Notes: a model not told the origin generated them from the letters alone. A stretch of DNA of 37,515 nucleotides from Aliirhizobium wenxiniae (GCF_019511445.1 NZ_JAEUAN010000037.1:1-37515); one strand, 5' to 3'. Shown: positions 14,815 through 23,627, counted from the first letter of the stretch. Numbers and translations: made by a program.

Positions 14815-16248
14815 TCACCCCCTCCCCTCCAGCGGAAACACCTTCGACGGATTGAGGATCCAGCCCTCGTCGAACGCCGCGCGCACCGCCATCTGCTGGG
14901 CAAGCTCGGCCGGCGTGTATTGATGCCGCATCAGGTCGCGTTTTTCGATGCCGACGCCGTGTTCGCCGGTGAGGCAGCCGCCGGCATCGACGCAGAGTTT
15001 GAGGATCTCGTTGCCCGCCTCTTCCGCCTTCATCGCCTCTTCCGGGTCATTGGCATTGAACAGGATCAGCGGGTGCATGTTGCCGTCGCCGGCGTGGAAG
15101 ACATTGGCGACGCGCAGGCCGAAGCGGTCGATGATTTCGGATGTCTGCTTCAGCACGTAGGAAAGCTTACCGAGCGGCACGGTGCCATCCATGCAGATGT
15201 AATCGGCGATGCGGCCGGTGGCGCCGAAGGCGGATTTGCGGCCTTTCCAGATCAGCGCCGCCTCGGTTGCCGACTGGCATTCGCGCACGGTCATGACCTG
15301 ATGGCGGCGGGCGATCTCGACGATGTTTTCCAGCGTCGCGTCCATTTCGGCTTCCGAGCCTTCGACCTCGACGATCAGAAGTGCGCCGACATCGAGCGGA
15401 TAACCGGCCTTGGCAAAGGCCTCGCAGATCTCGATTGCCGGTTTGTCCATGAATTCGATGGCGACCGGAATGATGCCGGCGGCAATGATATCGGCGACGC
15501 AGGCGCCGGCTTCTTCGGATGTCGAGAAGCCGAACAGGACCGGACGAGCGCCTTCCGGTTTGGCGATCAGGCGAACCGTCGCCTCGGTGACAATGCCGAG
15601 CTGGCCTTCCGAGCCGCAGACGAGGCCGAGGAGATCATAGCCTGCGGCATCCAGATGCTTGCCGCCGAGCTCGATCACCTCGCCATCGACCAGAACCAGC
15701 TTGACGCCGAGCAGGTTGTTGGTGGTGACGCCGTATTTCAGACAGTGGGCACCGCCGGAATTCATGCCGATATTGCCGCCGATGGTGCAGGCGAGCTGGG
15801 AACTGGGATCGGGTGCATAAAAGAAGCCATCCACCGAAACAGCTTCGGAAATGCTCAGATTGGTGACGCCGGCCTGCACCGTTGCGGTGCGGTTGGCATA
15901 ATCGATCTCGATGATGCGGGACATGCGCGACAGGCCGAGCACGATCGCATCTTCCTGCGGGATGGCACCGCCCGAAAGCGAGGTGCCCGCGCCGCGCGGC
16001 ACGACCGGAATTCCGTAACGATGACAGTATTTCATCACCGCTGCCACTTGCGAGGTGGTGCGCGGCAGAACGACGGCAAGCGGCAGGCGGCGATAGCTGA
16101 TGAAGGCATCGGTTTCGAAGGGAACCAGTTCGCGCGCCTCATGGATGACGCAATCGGCCGGCAGAAGGCCGCTCAGATCATCAATGATGGTTGCCCTGCG
16201 GGACAGGACATCCTGTCTTGGCGGCAGAAACCGGATTGGCTGCGGCAT
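14815..16248 (-). CDS. glcD: Glycolate oxidase subunit GlcD (FAD-linked oxidase)
   Basis: GlcD is the catalytic FAD subunit of glycolate oxidase. The 477-residue product has the N-terminal PCMH FAD-binding domain with VVLPRTTSQVAAVMKYCHRY, PVVPRGAGTSLSGGAIP, TIGGNIGMNSGGAHCLKYG and GSEGQLGIVTEATVRL. The C-terminal FAD-linked oxidase domain has NVFHAGDGNMHPLILFN (metal- and substrate-binding His residues) and GGCLTGEHGVGIEKRDLM. The start at 16248 (MPQPIRFLPPRQ) has GGGAGGAA three bases upstream; ten extra codons upstream are open but unlikely. It is the first gene of glcDEF. Glyoxylate formed here feeds central metabolism. Confidence 0.95.
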   Translation of the reverse strand: MPQPIRFLPPRQDVLSRRATIIDDLSGLLPADCVIHEARELVPFETDAFISYRRLPLAVVLPRTTSQVAAVMKYCHRYGIPVVPRGAGTSLSGGAIPQEDAIVLGLSRMSRIIEIDYANRTATVQAGVTNLSISEAVSVDGFFYAPDPSSQLACTIGGNIGMNSGGAHCLKYGVTTNNLLGVKLVLVDGEVIELGGKHLDAAGYDLLGLVCGSEGQLGIVTEATVRLIAKPEGARPVLFGFSTSEEAGACVADIIAAGIIPVAIEFMDKPAIEICEAFAKAGYPLDVGALLIVEVEGSEAEMDATLENIVEIARRHQVMTVRECQSATEAALIWKGRKSAFGATGRIADYICMDGTVPLGKLSYVLKQTSEIIDRFGLRVANVFHAGDGNMHPLILFNANDPEEAMKAEEAGNEILKLCVDAGGCLTGEHGVGIEKRDLMRHQYTPAELAQQMAVRAAFDEGWILNPSKVFPLEGRG

Positions 16249-16516
16249 GCATTCCTCCCTCGCATGTCTCAATCGCAACCTATTTCATGACGGCTAAAGG
16301 CTTCAACCTATTCTTGACGAATGTCGCATGGAGGCCATTGGCAATCACATTTGCGCAACATCCAGAGGAAAATTGAACAGCTGTGCAATAAACTGTTGAC
16401 GTGTCATGTCCCTCGACCCCTTATATTTAGCCGAGCAAGGGTTTTTAACGGGTGATTCACGATCAAATTCGATCCCGACACCTCGTTAATCCTGGCGCAA
16501 TCATTATATTAGTAAA

Positions 16517-17062
16517 ATGAAACTCTCGGAGGTGTTTTCGAAATTGGGCCTTATGAACCGTATCGCCAGCAATCTTCGTCTCATGGTGCAGCGCCCCCCG
16601 CGCCAGCAATATGCTGCGATCTGCTATCGCGCCGGCAAGCGCGGCGAATTCGAGGTTCTGGTTGCCACCAGCCGCGATACCGGCCGGTGGGTGATCCCCA
16701 AGGGTTGGCCCATGGAAAACAAGCAGGCGCATCAGGTCGCCGAGCAGGAAGCCAAGGAAGAAGTCGGCGTCAAAGGCAAGGCCGAAAAGAAGCCGTTCGG
16801 CTTTTATCACTACCGTAAGGGTCTCGATAACGGCATCAAGGTGCCGGTGCGCGTGCAGGTTCATCTCCTCAAGGTCGAAGGCTTCTGCAAGGACTTCAAG
16901 GAAAAGGGCGTACGGCAGATCGAGTGGGTTTCTCCCGAGGAAGCTTCCAACCGGGTGAACGAGCCGGAACTGAAAATCCTGATGCTGCAGTTTGCCGAGA
17001 CGATGCGTAAACCGGCAAAGGACGCGATGGTCACCAATCTCGTCATGAACGTCGCGCGCTGA
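16517..17062 (+). CDS. NUDIX hydrolase with divergent Nudix box
   Basis: The 181-residue product has the Nudix fold: YAAICYRAGKRGEFEVLVATS, TGRWVIPKGWPMENKQAH and the box GWPMENKQAHQVAEQEAKEE continuing VGV. Compared with the consensus G-x5-E-x7-R-E-U-x-E-E-x-G-U, the first Glu is Lys and the Arg is Gln, while the E-x-x-E-E metal-binding core is kept. Related rhizobial proteins and diphosphoinositol-phosphate hydrolases show similar deviations, so it is probably active. The substrate is unknown. The ATG at 16517 lacks a clear ribosome binding site. The ATG at 16553 is an alternative start. It is divergent from glcD, with 268 bases between. Confidence 0.85.
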   Translation: MKLSEVFSKLGLMNRIASNLRLMVQRPPRQQYAAICYRAGKRGEFEVLVATSRDTGRWVIPKGWPMENKQAHQVAEQEAKEEVGVKGKAEKKPFGFYHYRKGLDNGIKVPVRVQVHLLKVEGFCKDFKEKGVRQIEWVSPEEASNRVNEPELKILMLQFAETMRKPAKDAMVTNLVMNVAR

Positions 17063-17177
17063 GCAGGCTCTCCGAGCGGACATCATAATCTCTTCAAAAG
17101 CAGACGCTAAAAAGCTTCGGGACGAACCCGGAGCGGGACTACACCCTTAGCGTCGCTCCCTACCGATAAAACGAAGC

Positions 17178-18707
17178 ATGGCCCAACAGAAGCCGCGTCT
17201 GGCAAAACCGACGCTCGACAAGGATCTGGAGAAACTTTCCTCTGTGGAAGACGCCGCGCGGCATACGGCGCGCGGGCTTGCCGGCCCGGGCGTGGCGCTC
17301 GTCTTCATCATCCTGACCGCGATTTTCGCCTCGACCTATGTGACCGGCACATCCGGCTCGGTGATCGTCATCGCCGCTGCGGCGCTCGCCGGTTACATGG
17401 CGATGAATATCGGCGCCAACGACGTGACCAACAATATCGGCGCCGCCGTCGGCGCCCGCGCCATGACGATGGGTTTCGGGCTTGCGCTGGCGGCCGTCTT
17501 CGAAGTGGCGGGAGCCGTGCTTGCCGGCGGCAATGTCGCCTATACGATCGCCAGCGGCATCACCAACGAAGCGCTGATCTCCAGTCCGGCGGTCCTCATC
17601 TGGGCAATGATGGCGGCGCTGCTCGGGGCAGCCCTTCTCATCAACATCGCCACCTGGGTGGGCGCGCCGATCTCGACCACGCACTCGATCGTGGGCGGTG
17701 TGATGGGTGCGGGTATCGCGGCGGCCGGCTTTGCTGCCGTCAACTGGGGACTGGTCTTGCGCATCACCGCAAGCTGGGTGGTCTCGCCGCTGCTCGGCGC
17801 GGTGATTGCCGCCGGGTTCCTGTTTCTCTTGAAGGAAACGATCATCTATCGTGACGACAAGGTGGCCGCGGCGAAACGCTGGGTACCGGCCTTGATCGGC
17901 ATCATGACCGGTGTATTTGCCGGTTATCTGACCCTCGTCGGCACCAATCAGCTGCGCGCGCCCTCGCCCTATCTGGCAACCGTTGTGGCCTTTGTCATGG
18001 GGCTGGTCGCCTGGCGGGCACTGATTCCGGTGATTGCCCGGCAGGCCGAGGGGCTGGAGAACCGCAACCAGTCACTTCGCAAGCTTTTCCAGATCCCGCT
18101 GATCCTTTCGGCCGCGCTGATGTCTTTCGCGCATGGGGCAAACGATGTGTCGAACGCCATCGGCCCGCTGGCGGCAATCGTGGCGGCAACGCAGGACATG
18201 GCGGCCAGCGCCGCCAGCCGCGATCCCGGCGTACCGCTCTGGGAACTGGTGATCGGGGGGGTGGGCATTTCGCTCGGGCTTCTGCTTTACGGGCCGAAGC
18301 TGGTGCGGCTGGTGGGTGCAGAGATCACCAAACTCAACCCGATGCGGGCTTATTGCGTGTCGCTGTCGACGGGACTGACGGTGCTTGTCGCGTCGTGGAT
18401 CGGCATGCCGGTTTCCTCCACCCATATCGCTGTCGGCGCGGTGTTCGGCGTCGGGCTTTTCCGCGAATGGTATACGCGCAATTCGAAGCGGCGTTACGAA
18501 TATATGCGGGTGCGTTCCGGCCGTGACATCCAGCCGGAGCCGGAGGAGCGCGAGGCCGGCGAGCACAATGACGACGAGATGAAACGGCGCTATCTGGTGC
18601 GCCGTTCGCATATCCTGAGTATTCTCGTTGCCTGGATTATCACGCTTCCGGCCGCCGCAGGCCTTGCGGCAATCATTGCGACGGTTATGTTCGCGCTGTT
18701 TTTGTAA
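17178..18707 (+). CDS. pit: PiT-family inorganic phosphate transporter
   Basis: The 509-residue membrane protein has about eleven hydrophobic segments and the two PHO4/PiT signatures in inverted topology: NIGANDVTNNIGAAVGARA near residue 77 and FAHGANDVSNAIGPLAA near residue 317. GAPISTTHSIVGGVMGAG and GMPVSSTHIAVGAVFGVG are the paired ends of the two halves. PiT proteins import metal-phosphate complexes using the proton gradient. The N terminus has about 35 cytosolic residues. A charged loop near residues 445-475 (EPEEREAGEHNDDEMKRR) precedes the last helix. The rsmE gene starts nine bases after the stop, so the two probably share a transcript. Confidence 0.93.
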   Translation: MAQQKPRLAKPTLDKDLEKLSSVEDAARHTARGLAGPGVALVFIILTAIFASTYVTGTSGSVIVIAAAALAGYMAMNIGANDVTNNIGAAVGARAMTMGFGLALAAVFEVAGAVLAGGNVAYTIASGITNEALISSPAVLIWAMMAALLGAALLINIATWVGAPISTTHSIVGGVMGAGIAAAGFAAVNWGLVLRITASWVVSPLLGAVIAAGFLFLLKETIIYRDDKVAAAKRWVPALIGIMTGVFAGYLTLVGTNQLRAPSPYLATVVAFVMGLVAWRALIPVIARQAEGLENRNQSLRKLFQIPLILSAALMSFAHGANDVSNAIGPLAAIVAATQDMAASAASRDPGVPLWELVIGGVGISLGLLLYGPKLVRLVGAEITKLNPMRAYCVSLSTGLTVLVASWIGMPVSSTHIAVGAVFGVGLFREWYTRNSKRRYEYMRVRSGRDIQPEPEEREAGEHNDDEMKRRYLVRRSHILSILVAWIITLPAAAGLAAIIATVMFALFL

Positions 18708-18716
18708 GAGAAGATC

Positions 18717-19454
18717 ATGCGCGCCAATTTTCGCCTTCAGCGGCTTTTCGTCGATACGCCCCTTTCTGCCGAAACCCGGCATGAGGTGTCGAGCGAGCAG
18801 TTCAACTATCTCGCCAATGTGCTGCGGCTGGAGGCCGGAGCAAAGGTACTGGTGTTCAACGGGCGCGACGGCGAATGGCTGGCGGAGATCACCTTTCCGA
18901 GCCGCAAGAAGATCGTGCTTCAGCCGGTGGAGCAGACGAGGCCGCAGCCGGAGGCATCCGACCTCTATTACCTGTTTGCGCCGCTGAAAGTGGGCCGGCT
19001 GGATTATCTGGTGCAGAAGGCCGTCGAGATGGGGGCCGGCACGATGCAGCCGGTGATGACCCAGCATGTGCAGGGCAAGATCACCAATCTGGACCGTCTG
19101 AGAGCGAATGTGACGGAGGCGGCCGAACAATGCGGCGTGCTGTCGATCCCGGAGGTTTCGGAACCGCGCAAGCTGGCCGACATTCTGGAGCGCTGGCCCG
19201 AAGACCGGCGGATCATCTTCTGTGACGAAGGTGACGAGGGCCAGAACCCGCTGCCGATCCTCGCCAAGGTGGCGGAGAAAAAGCTTGCGCTTCTGGTCGG
19301 GCCGGAGGGCGGGTTTTCGGAGGAGGAACGCAGTCTTTTGCGCTCGCTGCCCTTCGTGACGGCAATCCCGCTCGGGCCCCGGATATTGCGGGCCGATACG
19401 GCGGCGGTGGCGGCGCTGGCGGTGATACAGGCGGCGATCGGGGATTGGCGGTAG
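18717..19454 (+). CDS. rsmE: 16S rRNA (uracil-1498-N3)-methyltransferase
   Basis: RsmE methylates N3 of U1498 in 16S rRNA using SAM. The 245-residue product has an N-terminal PUA-like domain (QRLFVDTPLSAETRHEVS, then FNYLANVLRLEAGAKVLVFNG) and a C-terminal SPOUT knot with KAVEMGAGTMQPVMTQHVQ, LLVGPEGGFSEEE and LGPRILRADTAAVAAL, the SAM-binding trefoil knot. Length is normal for the family. The start follows AGAGAAGATC, nine bases after the phosphate transporter gene. The mosaic repeat region begins shortly after the stop. Confidence 0.95.
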   Translation: MRANFRLQRLFVDTPLSAETRHEVSSEQFNYLANVLRLEAGAKVLVFNGRDGEWLAEITFPSRKKIVLQPVEQTRPQPEASDLYYLFAPLKVGRLDYLVQKAVEMGAGTMQPVMTQHVQGKITNLDRLRANVTEAAEQCGVLSIPEVSEPRKLADILERWPEDRRIIFCDEGDEGQNPLPILAKVAEKKLALLVGPEGGFSEEERSLLRSLPFVTAIPLGPRILRADTAAVAALAVIQAAIGDWR

Positions 19455-19478
19455 ATTGGACTGGCGGCAAGCAAAAAT

Positions 19479-19654
19479 CCCCTCACCAACAAAATCTAAG
19501 ACTTAGCTTCGCTAAGATCTTGATTTTGTGTCCTCTCCCACAAGGGGAGAGGTAGAGCGTCGAGCTTGCCTCCCGATATCTCTCCCCTTGTGGGAGAGAA
19601 AGCGATTTCAACATCTTAGCTTCAGCTAAGTGTTAGAAATCGCAAGTGAGGGGG
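19479..19654. repeat. Interspersed palindromic repeat, CCCCTCAC...GTGAGGGG ends
   Basis: The element begins CCCCTCACC and ends GTGAGGGGG. Inside each end lies a smaller palindrome: CTTAGCTTCGCTAAG near 19502-19516 and CTTAGCTTCAGCTAAG near 19616-19631. Between them are two facing arms CTCTCCCACAAGGGGAGAG and CTCTCCCCTTGTGGGAGAG. The modular build suggests another mosaic element of rhizobial type, distinct from copies A-C although it shares the CTCCC-ACAAGG-GGGAG hairpin idea. It fills much of the gap between rsmE and gshA; the remaining 170 bases hold the gshA promoter. Confidence 0.82.
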
Positions 19655-19825
19655 TAACCGCCCCTACAGAGAGCTCGACACAGCGTCAAAACCGCAACAG
19701 ATGGCACTGTTTTTCTGAACCGATCTTGAAACAAATTCGCTTGCACCGCAGATGAATTCGGTTCAATCAGCCGGACGATTATCAGTCTGGCTTATCATTC
19801 CAGGCCTTCCGACCAAGGTATTTTC

Positions 19826-21199
19826 ATGGCGCGTGACACGACCGACCAGACACCACTTTCCTCGGTATCTGAGCTTTCAGCCTATCTGGCGCAGGGCTCG
19901 CGCCCCAAGGACAAATTCCGCATCGGCACCGAACACGAGAAATTCGTGTTCTTCCGTAAGGATAACGCGCCGGTTCCCTATTTCGGCGATGCCAGCATTT
20001 CAGCACTTTTGAAGGGCATGCAGGAAAGGCTCGGCTGGGAGCCGATCATGGATGGCGCAAACATTATCGGGCTTGGAGAACAGTCCGGCATGGGCGCGAT
20101 CTCGATCGAGCCGGGCGGGCAGTTCGAGCTTTCCGGTGCGCCGCTGGAGACGATCCACGAGACCTGCAAGGAATCCAACAAGCATCTGGCGCTGGTGAAA
20201 GAGATCGCCGAGCCGATGGGTATCCGTTTCCTCGGCCTCGGCGGCAGCCCTAAATGGTCTCTGACCGAGACGCCGCGGATGCCGAAATCCCGCTACGACA
20301 TCATGACCCGCTACATGCCGAAGGTCGGTTCACACGGGCTCGACATGATGTACCGGACCTGTACGATCCAGGTGAACCTCGATTTCTCGTCGGAAGCAGA
20401 CATGGCCGCCAAGATGCGGGTGTCGATGAAGCTGCAGTCGATCGCGACCGCGCTTTTCGCTTCCTCACCATTTACCGAGGGCAAGCCGAACGGGCTTTTG
20501 TCCTGGCGCGGCGATATCTGGCGCGATACGGACAACCGTCGTTCCGGCACCCTGCCCTTCGTGTTCAATTCGGATTTCGGTTTCGACCATTATGTCGAAT
20601 GGGCGCTCGACGTGCCGATGTATTTCATCGTTCGCGACGGCAAATATCACGATTGCACGCATGTAACCTTCCGCCAGTTCATGGCCGGCGCGCTGAAGGG
20701 CGAAGTCACCGACTGGCAGCCGAACATGGGCGACTGGACCAACCATCTGTCGACGCTCTTCCCCGACGTTCGCCTGAAGCGCTTCCTCGAAATGCGCGGC
20801 GCCGACGGCGGCCCATGGCGCCGAATCTGCGCGCTGCCCGCCTTCTGGGTCGGTCTGCTCTATGATGATGCAGCACTTGCCGAGGCCGAAGCACTGACGG
20901 CCAACTGGACGTTCGAAGATGTTATCGCCATGCGCGATGCCGTGCCGGCTCAAGGGCTTTCCGCAACGATCAAGGGCCGTCCGGTTCTGGACGTGGCACG
21001 CGATGCGGTTCGGATTTCGACGGCTGGCCTGAAAGCGCGAGCAAAGCTGAATGGCGATGGCCAGGATGAGAGCGTCTTCCTGCAGCCGCTGGAGGAAGTG
21101 CTGGCGAAGAAGGCAACGCTTGCCGACGACCTGCTTGCGCTATTCAACGGCCGCTGGAATGGCTCGGTGGAGCCGGTGTTCGACGAATACCAGTATTGA
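19826..21199 (+). CDS. gshA: Glutamate-cysteine ligase (plant/proteobacterial type)
   Basis: The enzyme joins glutamate and cysteine, the first and rate-limiting step of glutathione synthesis, in the cytosol with ATP. The 457-residue product has KFRIGTEHEKFVFF near residue 30, GMGAISIEPGGQFELSGAPL near residue 90, FLGLGGSPKWSLTETPRMPK, SHGLDMMYRTCTIQVNLDFS and the RGDIWRDTDNRRSG stretch, all characteristic of the plant/alphaproteobacterial GCS2-like class rather than the E. coli class. AAGG lies seven bases before the ATG. It is monocistronic. The nearby oxyR fits a thiol and peroxide theme. Confidence 0.95.
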   Translation: MARDTTDQTPLSSVSELSAYLAQGSRPKDKFRIGTEHEKFVFFRKDNAPVPYFGDASISALLKGMQERLGWEPIMDGANIIGLGEQSGMGAISIEPGGQFELSGAPLETIHETCKESNKHLALVKEIAEPMGIRFLGLGGSPKWSLTETPRMPKSRYDIMTRYMPKVGSHGLDMMYRTCTIQVNLDFSSEADMAAKMRVSMKLQSIATALFASSPFTEGKPNGLLSWRGDIWRDTDNRRSGTLPFVFNSDFGFDHYVEWALDVPMYFIVRDGKYHDCTHVTFRQFMAGALKGEVTDWQPNMGDWTNHLSTLFPDVRLKRFLEMRGADGGPWRRICALPAFWVGLLYDDAALAEAEALTANWTFEDVIAMRDAVPAQGLSATIKGRPVLDVARDAVRISTAGLKARAKLNGDGQDESVFLQPLEEVLAKKATLADDLLALFNGRWNGSVEPVFDEYQY

Positions 21200-21231
21200 G
21201 TTTCGATCTTATTGAGCGAGGGGCCTACCGT

Positions 21232-21349
21232 CCCTCATTCCTGTCCTTGTGACAGGAATCCAGCCAGCCCAAGTCCTTGGGCTGGAAAGACTCTGTCGCC
21301 GCGCGGACGCGCGTCGGCTGGATCCCTGTGACGAGCACAGGGATGAGGG
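21232..21349. repeat. Palindromic interspersed repeat, CCCTCATTCCTGT ends
   Basis: The element starts CCCTCATTCCTGTCCTTGTG and ends with the near-complement GAGCACAGGGATGAGGG. Internal palindromes are CAGCCCAAGTCCTTGGGCTG near 21270-21289 and a GC-rich centre GCCGCGCGGACGCGCGTCGG. It is a further family of rhizobial-type intergenic palindromes and lies directly after gshA, where its terminal stem may also act as a barrier to transcription or to RNA decay. Confidence 0.8.
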
Positions 21350-21412
21350 AGTTTGCGGTATGTCCGCACCCAAAGCAAACCTTGCTTCCGTGGCGACCAC
21401 CTTCCCCAAAAC

Positions 21413-21444
21413 AAAAAAAGCCCGGCGCGGGTGTCCGGCCGGGC
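21413..21444 (-). terminator. Rho-independent terminator of the DUF1127 gene
   Basis: Read on the minus strand, GCCCGGC (21444-21438) pairs with GCCGGGC (21426-21420) across an 11-base loop, and seven T residues follow (21419-21413). It lies 66 bases after the DUF1127 stop. Confidence 0.88.
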
Positions 21445-21509
21445 AAGAGGCAGGGTCATTGGCTTACCCTGCGGGGAAAATCGTTACATCTTCGAATTGA
21501 TGCACGCGG

Positions 21510-21815
21510 TCAGCGAGCTGGCGGCCGGGCGAACCGCGTGCGGGCGCGCTCACGAGCAGCCTTTGCCAGAAGCAAAGACGGATCATCCAGTGCGCCGGAA
21601 CGATCAAGTGCGATCACGACATCACGGCGGCTAAGTCCGATGTCGGTGAGCATATGATCATCCAATTCAGAAATCGGATGTGCCGCAATGCGGTTACGGA
21701 TGGCGCGCCATGCGGATTTGATGCGCACGAACACGGCCGCCTGCACCAAACCGGTCTGGATCGGGGACGGAGCCTTTACGAGCTTCAAATCAGTTCCGCA
21801 TTCGGTCGTGCTCAT
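21510..21815 (-). CDS. DUF1127 domain protein
   Basis: The 101-residue product carries the DUF1127 motif RAIRNRIAAHPISELDDHML followed by TDIGLSRRDVV, in the middle of the chain, with an N-terminal helix and an Arg-rich tail. DUF1127 proteins are abundant in Rhizobiales. Small members have been linked to RNA turnover and to phosphate, carbon and stress responses, but no general biochemical role is settled. This one is longer than the classic 40-50-residue type. It is divergently oriented to the LysR gene at 22007, so the 191-base gap may hold a shared control region. Confidence 0.85.
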   Translation of the reverse strand: MSTTECGTDLKLVKAPSPIQTGLVQAAVFVRIKSAWRAIRNRIAAHPISELDDHMLTDIGLSRRDVVIALDRSGALDDPSLLLAKAARERARTRFARPPAR

Positions 21816-22006
21816 CGGGGTATCCTTTCATTGGGCACGGTCAAAGGCGTTCCGACTGCGAATGCAGACGGATTGCCGGTGAGACATTTGCGCCGTTTGC
21901 AGCAGCGCCTCTGTTCTAGAATTGCAGCTGTTATCGGTTAATCGTATTGATCAGTCCAACGAATGTTTCTAATGATGATTATCAAGTTCACTGATGGATT
22001 GCGCCC

Positions 22007-22957
22007 ATGTCCGCTCCTCTCGATATCGACCAGCTGCATACTTTCATCGCCATCATCGATACCGGCAGCTTTACCAAGGCTGCGGACCGGGTGTTCAAGA
22101 CGCAATCTGCCGTGTCGATGCAGATGCGCAGACTCGAAGAGCGGATCGGCAAGCAGCTTTTCGCCAAGGACGGGCGCGGCAACCGCCTGACCGCCGAGGG
22201 CGAGAAGCTGATGAATTACGCCCGGCGCATTATCCGGCTGAACAATGAGGCGATCGCGGCCTTCGACGATAACCGTCTTGAGGGTACGATCCGGATCGGC
22301 ACGCCGGACGATTATGCCGACCGCTACATGCCCGAAATCATCGGCCGGTTTGCCAAGACGCATCCCAATGTGGAACTCTATATCGTCTGCGAACCATCGG
22401 TCAGTCTCGGGGAAAAGATGGCGCGCGGCGAGCTGGACATCGCGCTCGTGACCCATAATCCCCGGCAGCGGATTTCGGACGTGGTGCGCACGGAACCGCT
22501 GTGCTGGGTCGCATCGGCCAACCACCCGCTGAAGGATGACGCGCCGGTGCCGCTTGCAGTCGGGCGTCGTGACTGTCTGTGGCGGCAGCTGGCCTGTTCG
22601 GCGCTCGACGCGGATGGGCGGGAATATCAGGTTCTGTTCACCAGCTGGTCTTCGACCGTCATTGCGGCTGCGATCCTCGCCGGCATGGCGGTATCGGTTC
22701 TGCCGGAATCGGCGCTTCGGCCGGGGATGAAGGTGCTGACCGCCGCCGATGGTTTTCCGCCGCTGCCGCCGGTGCAGATCGGCCTGATGAAGCGGCCGGG
22801 GCTTTCACCGTCCCTCATGAACGCGATCACCGACCATATCAGCGCCTGCCTCGACAACATTTCGCCCGCCGCCCTGCCCGACGATCTCGACGGCGAGGTG
22901 AAGGGCTTTGCCCGGCAGGCGCGGGCACGGTCGGGGCAGGTGATGACGGGGTGGTGA
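22007..22957 (+). CDS. LysR family transcriptional regulator, LrhA-like
   Basis: The 316-residue product has an N-terminal winged helix-turn-helix (LDIDQLHTFIAIIDTGSFTK, then AADRVFKTQSAVSMQMRRLE) and a periplasmic-binding-protein-like effector domain beginning IRIGTPDDYADRYMPEIIGRF, which resembles the LrhA subgroup. Cys residues occur at LYIVCEPS, LCWVAS and RRDCLWRQLACSAL, but the spaced Cys pair of OxyR is not present. The effector is unknown. It is transcribed divergently from the DUF1127 gene, the usual setting for a LysR regulator and its target. It ends eight bases before the end of brnA on the other strand. Confidence 0.9.
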   Translation: MSAPLDIDQLHTFIAIIDTGSFTKAADRVFKTQSAVSMQMRRLEERIGKQLFAKDGRGNRLTAEGEKLMNYARRIIRLNNEAIAAFDDNRLEGTIRIGTPDDYADRYMPEIIGRFAKTHPNVELYIVCEPSVSLGEKMARGELDIALVTHNPRQRISDVVRTEPLCWVASANHPLKDDAPVPLAVGRRDCLWRQLACSALDADGREYQVLFTSWSSTVIAAAILAGMAVSVLPESALRPGMKVLTAADGFPPLPPVQIGLMKRPGLSPSLMNAITDHISACLDNISPAALPDDLDGEVKGFARQARARSGQVMTGW

Positions 22958-22964
22958 GGCCGCT

Positions 22965-23252
22965 TTAACGCGACCCTGATGTTTTCCGGGCCTCTACATA
23001 GGCGCGCAGAACATTCTGCATCTTCGTCAGATGCCCTTTGCCCTTGGCGTCATCATAGAAGAAATCGAACACGTCCCGGTCGATCTTCAGATGGACCGAG
23101 CGTTTGTCAGGCGATACCAGCTCCGCCTTCGACCAGAATTCGGGGCCGAGGTCCTCGCCTTCGGGCGCGTTCCTGTTGGAATTCAGCTGGCCCGTCTCCT
23201 TCATCGCCTTAAGTTCGGCGAGCGAAGCTCTCCTGATATCTCGATCTGTCAT
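22965..23252 (-). CDS. brnA: BrnA-type antitoxin
   Basis: The 95-residue antitoxin has a polar N-terminal half (ELKAMKETGQLNSNRNAPEG) and a C-terminal ribbon-helix-helix DNA-binding domain around KRSVHLKIDRDVFDFFYD, then KGKGHLTKMQNVLRAYVEA, the family pattern. BrnA binds BrnT and, as a complex, represses the shared promoter. AAGGAGG lies upstream of the ATG at 23252, inside the toxin gene. The overlap with brnT is 44 bases. The toxin-first gene order is characteristic of BrnTA. Confidence 0.88.
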   Translation of the reverse strand: MTDRDIRRASLAELKAMKETGQLNSNRNAPEGEDLGPEFWSKAELVSPDKRSVHLKIDRDVFDFFYDDAKGKGHLTKMQNVLRAYVEARKTSGSR

Positions 23253-23505
23253 TACGGCCTCCTTTCCAGGCTGTTATCAAGCGCCTGATACTGCCGCGAT
23301 CGGTAAAAACCACAATGAAACACTCATCATCCACCATGCCCAAGGCGATCTGGCGTATCTCGCCGTAATCAGCCCTGTCGTCGATCCTTGTCAGCACCGG
23401 CCCTTCGAAGATCAAGGCCGCGTGGAGAATATCGACACCGCGCTCAACAAGGACATTTTGCCTTTTCTCCTCATCCCATTCGAACTCCACCGCCGCCCCC
23501 GACAT
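23209..23505 (-). CDS. brnT: BrnT-type ribonuclease toxin
   Basis: The 98-residue toxin begins with the family signature FEWDEEKRQNVLVERGVDIL, followed by HAALIFEGPVLTRID, IRQIALGMVDDECFIVVFTD and RRLITAWKGGRNDRSRY. BrnT has a RelE-like fold and inhibits translation by cutting RNA; the pair was first characterised in Brucella. The usual KHGV after the first helix is changed to ERGV here. The gene lies first in the operon, with a palindrome GTGTACAC about 20 bases upstream as a candidate operator. The pair lies between two LysR genes on the opposite strand. Confidence 0.88.
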   Translation of the reverse strand: MSGAAVEFEWDEEKRQNVLVERGVDILHAALIFEGPVLTRIDDRADYGEIRQIALGMVDDECFIVVFTDRGSIRRLITAWKGGRNDRSRYQESFARRT

Positions 23506-23524
23506 TTAAGTTCGCCCATCAATG

Positions 23525-23542
23525 GTGTACACTTTTAATGTA
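23525..23542. promoter_or_regulatory. Candidate BrnTA operator
   Basis: The 8-base palindrome GTGTACAC (23525-23532) overlaps an inverted pair TACA (528-531) and TGTA (539-542) spaced by seven A/T-rich bases. It lies 20-37 bases upstream of the brnT start. BrnA-type antitoxins are known to autoregulate, so this is a reasonable binding site, but the match is short. Confidence 0.4.
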
Positions 23543-23597
23543 TGAATTCAATGCTTGGTTCACTCTTGAAGAACAGCTGCGCATCCCATAACTTCCA

Positions 23598-23627
23598 ATT
23601 CCAAAATCTGCCACTTACGATTGGAAT
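23598..23627. promoter_or_regulatory. Inverted repeat upstream of oxyR, candidate operator
   Basis: ATTCCAA (23598-23604) and TTGGAAT (23621-23627) form a perfect 7-bp inverted repeat 16 bases apart, ending 8 bases before the oxyR start. A further TTCCAA overlaps the left arm at 23593. LysR-type regulators commonly repress their own genes by binding at the start, so autoregulation is plausible. It does not match the enterobacterial OxyR consensus. Confidence 0.4.

Noticed and set aside
14920..16290. A 456-codon open frame antisense to glcD
   Set aside because: Rich in His, Gln and Asp without family features; glcD is complete on the other strand.
22007..22957. The first LysR gene as a second OxyR
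   Set aside because: It lacks the spaced Cys pair and the GHCLRDQ motif; its effector domain is LrhA-like.
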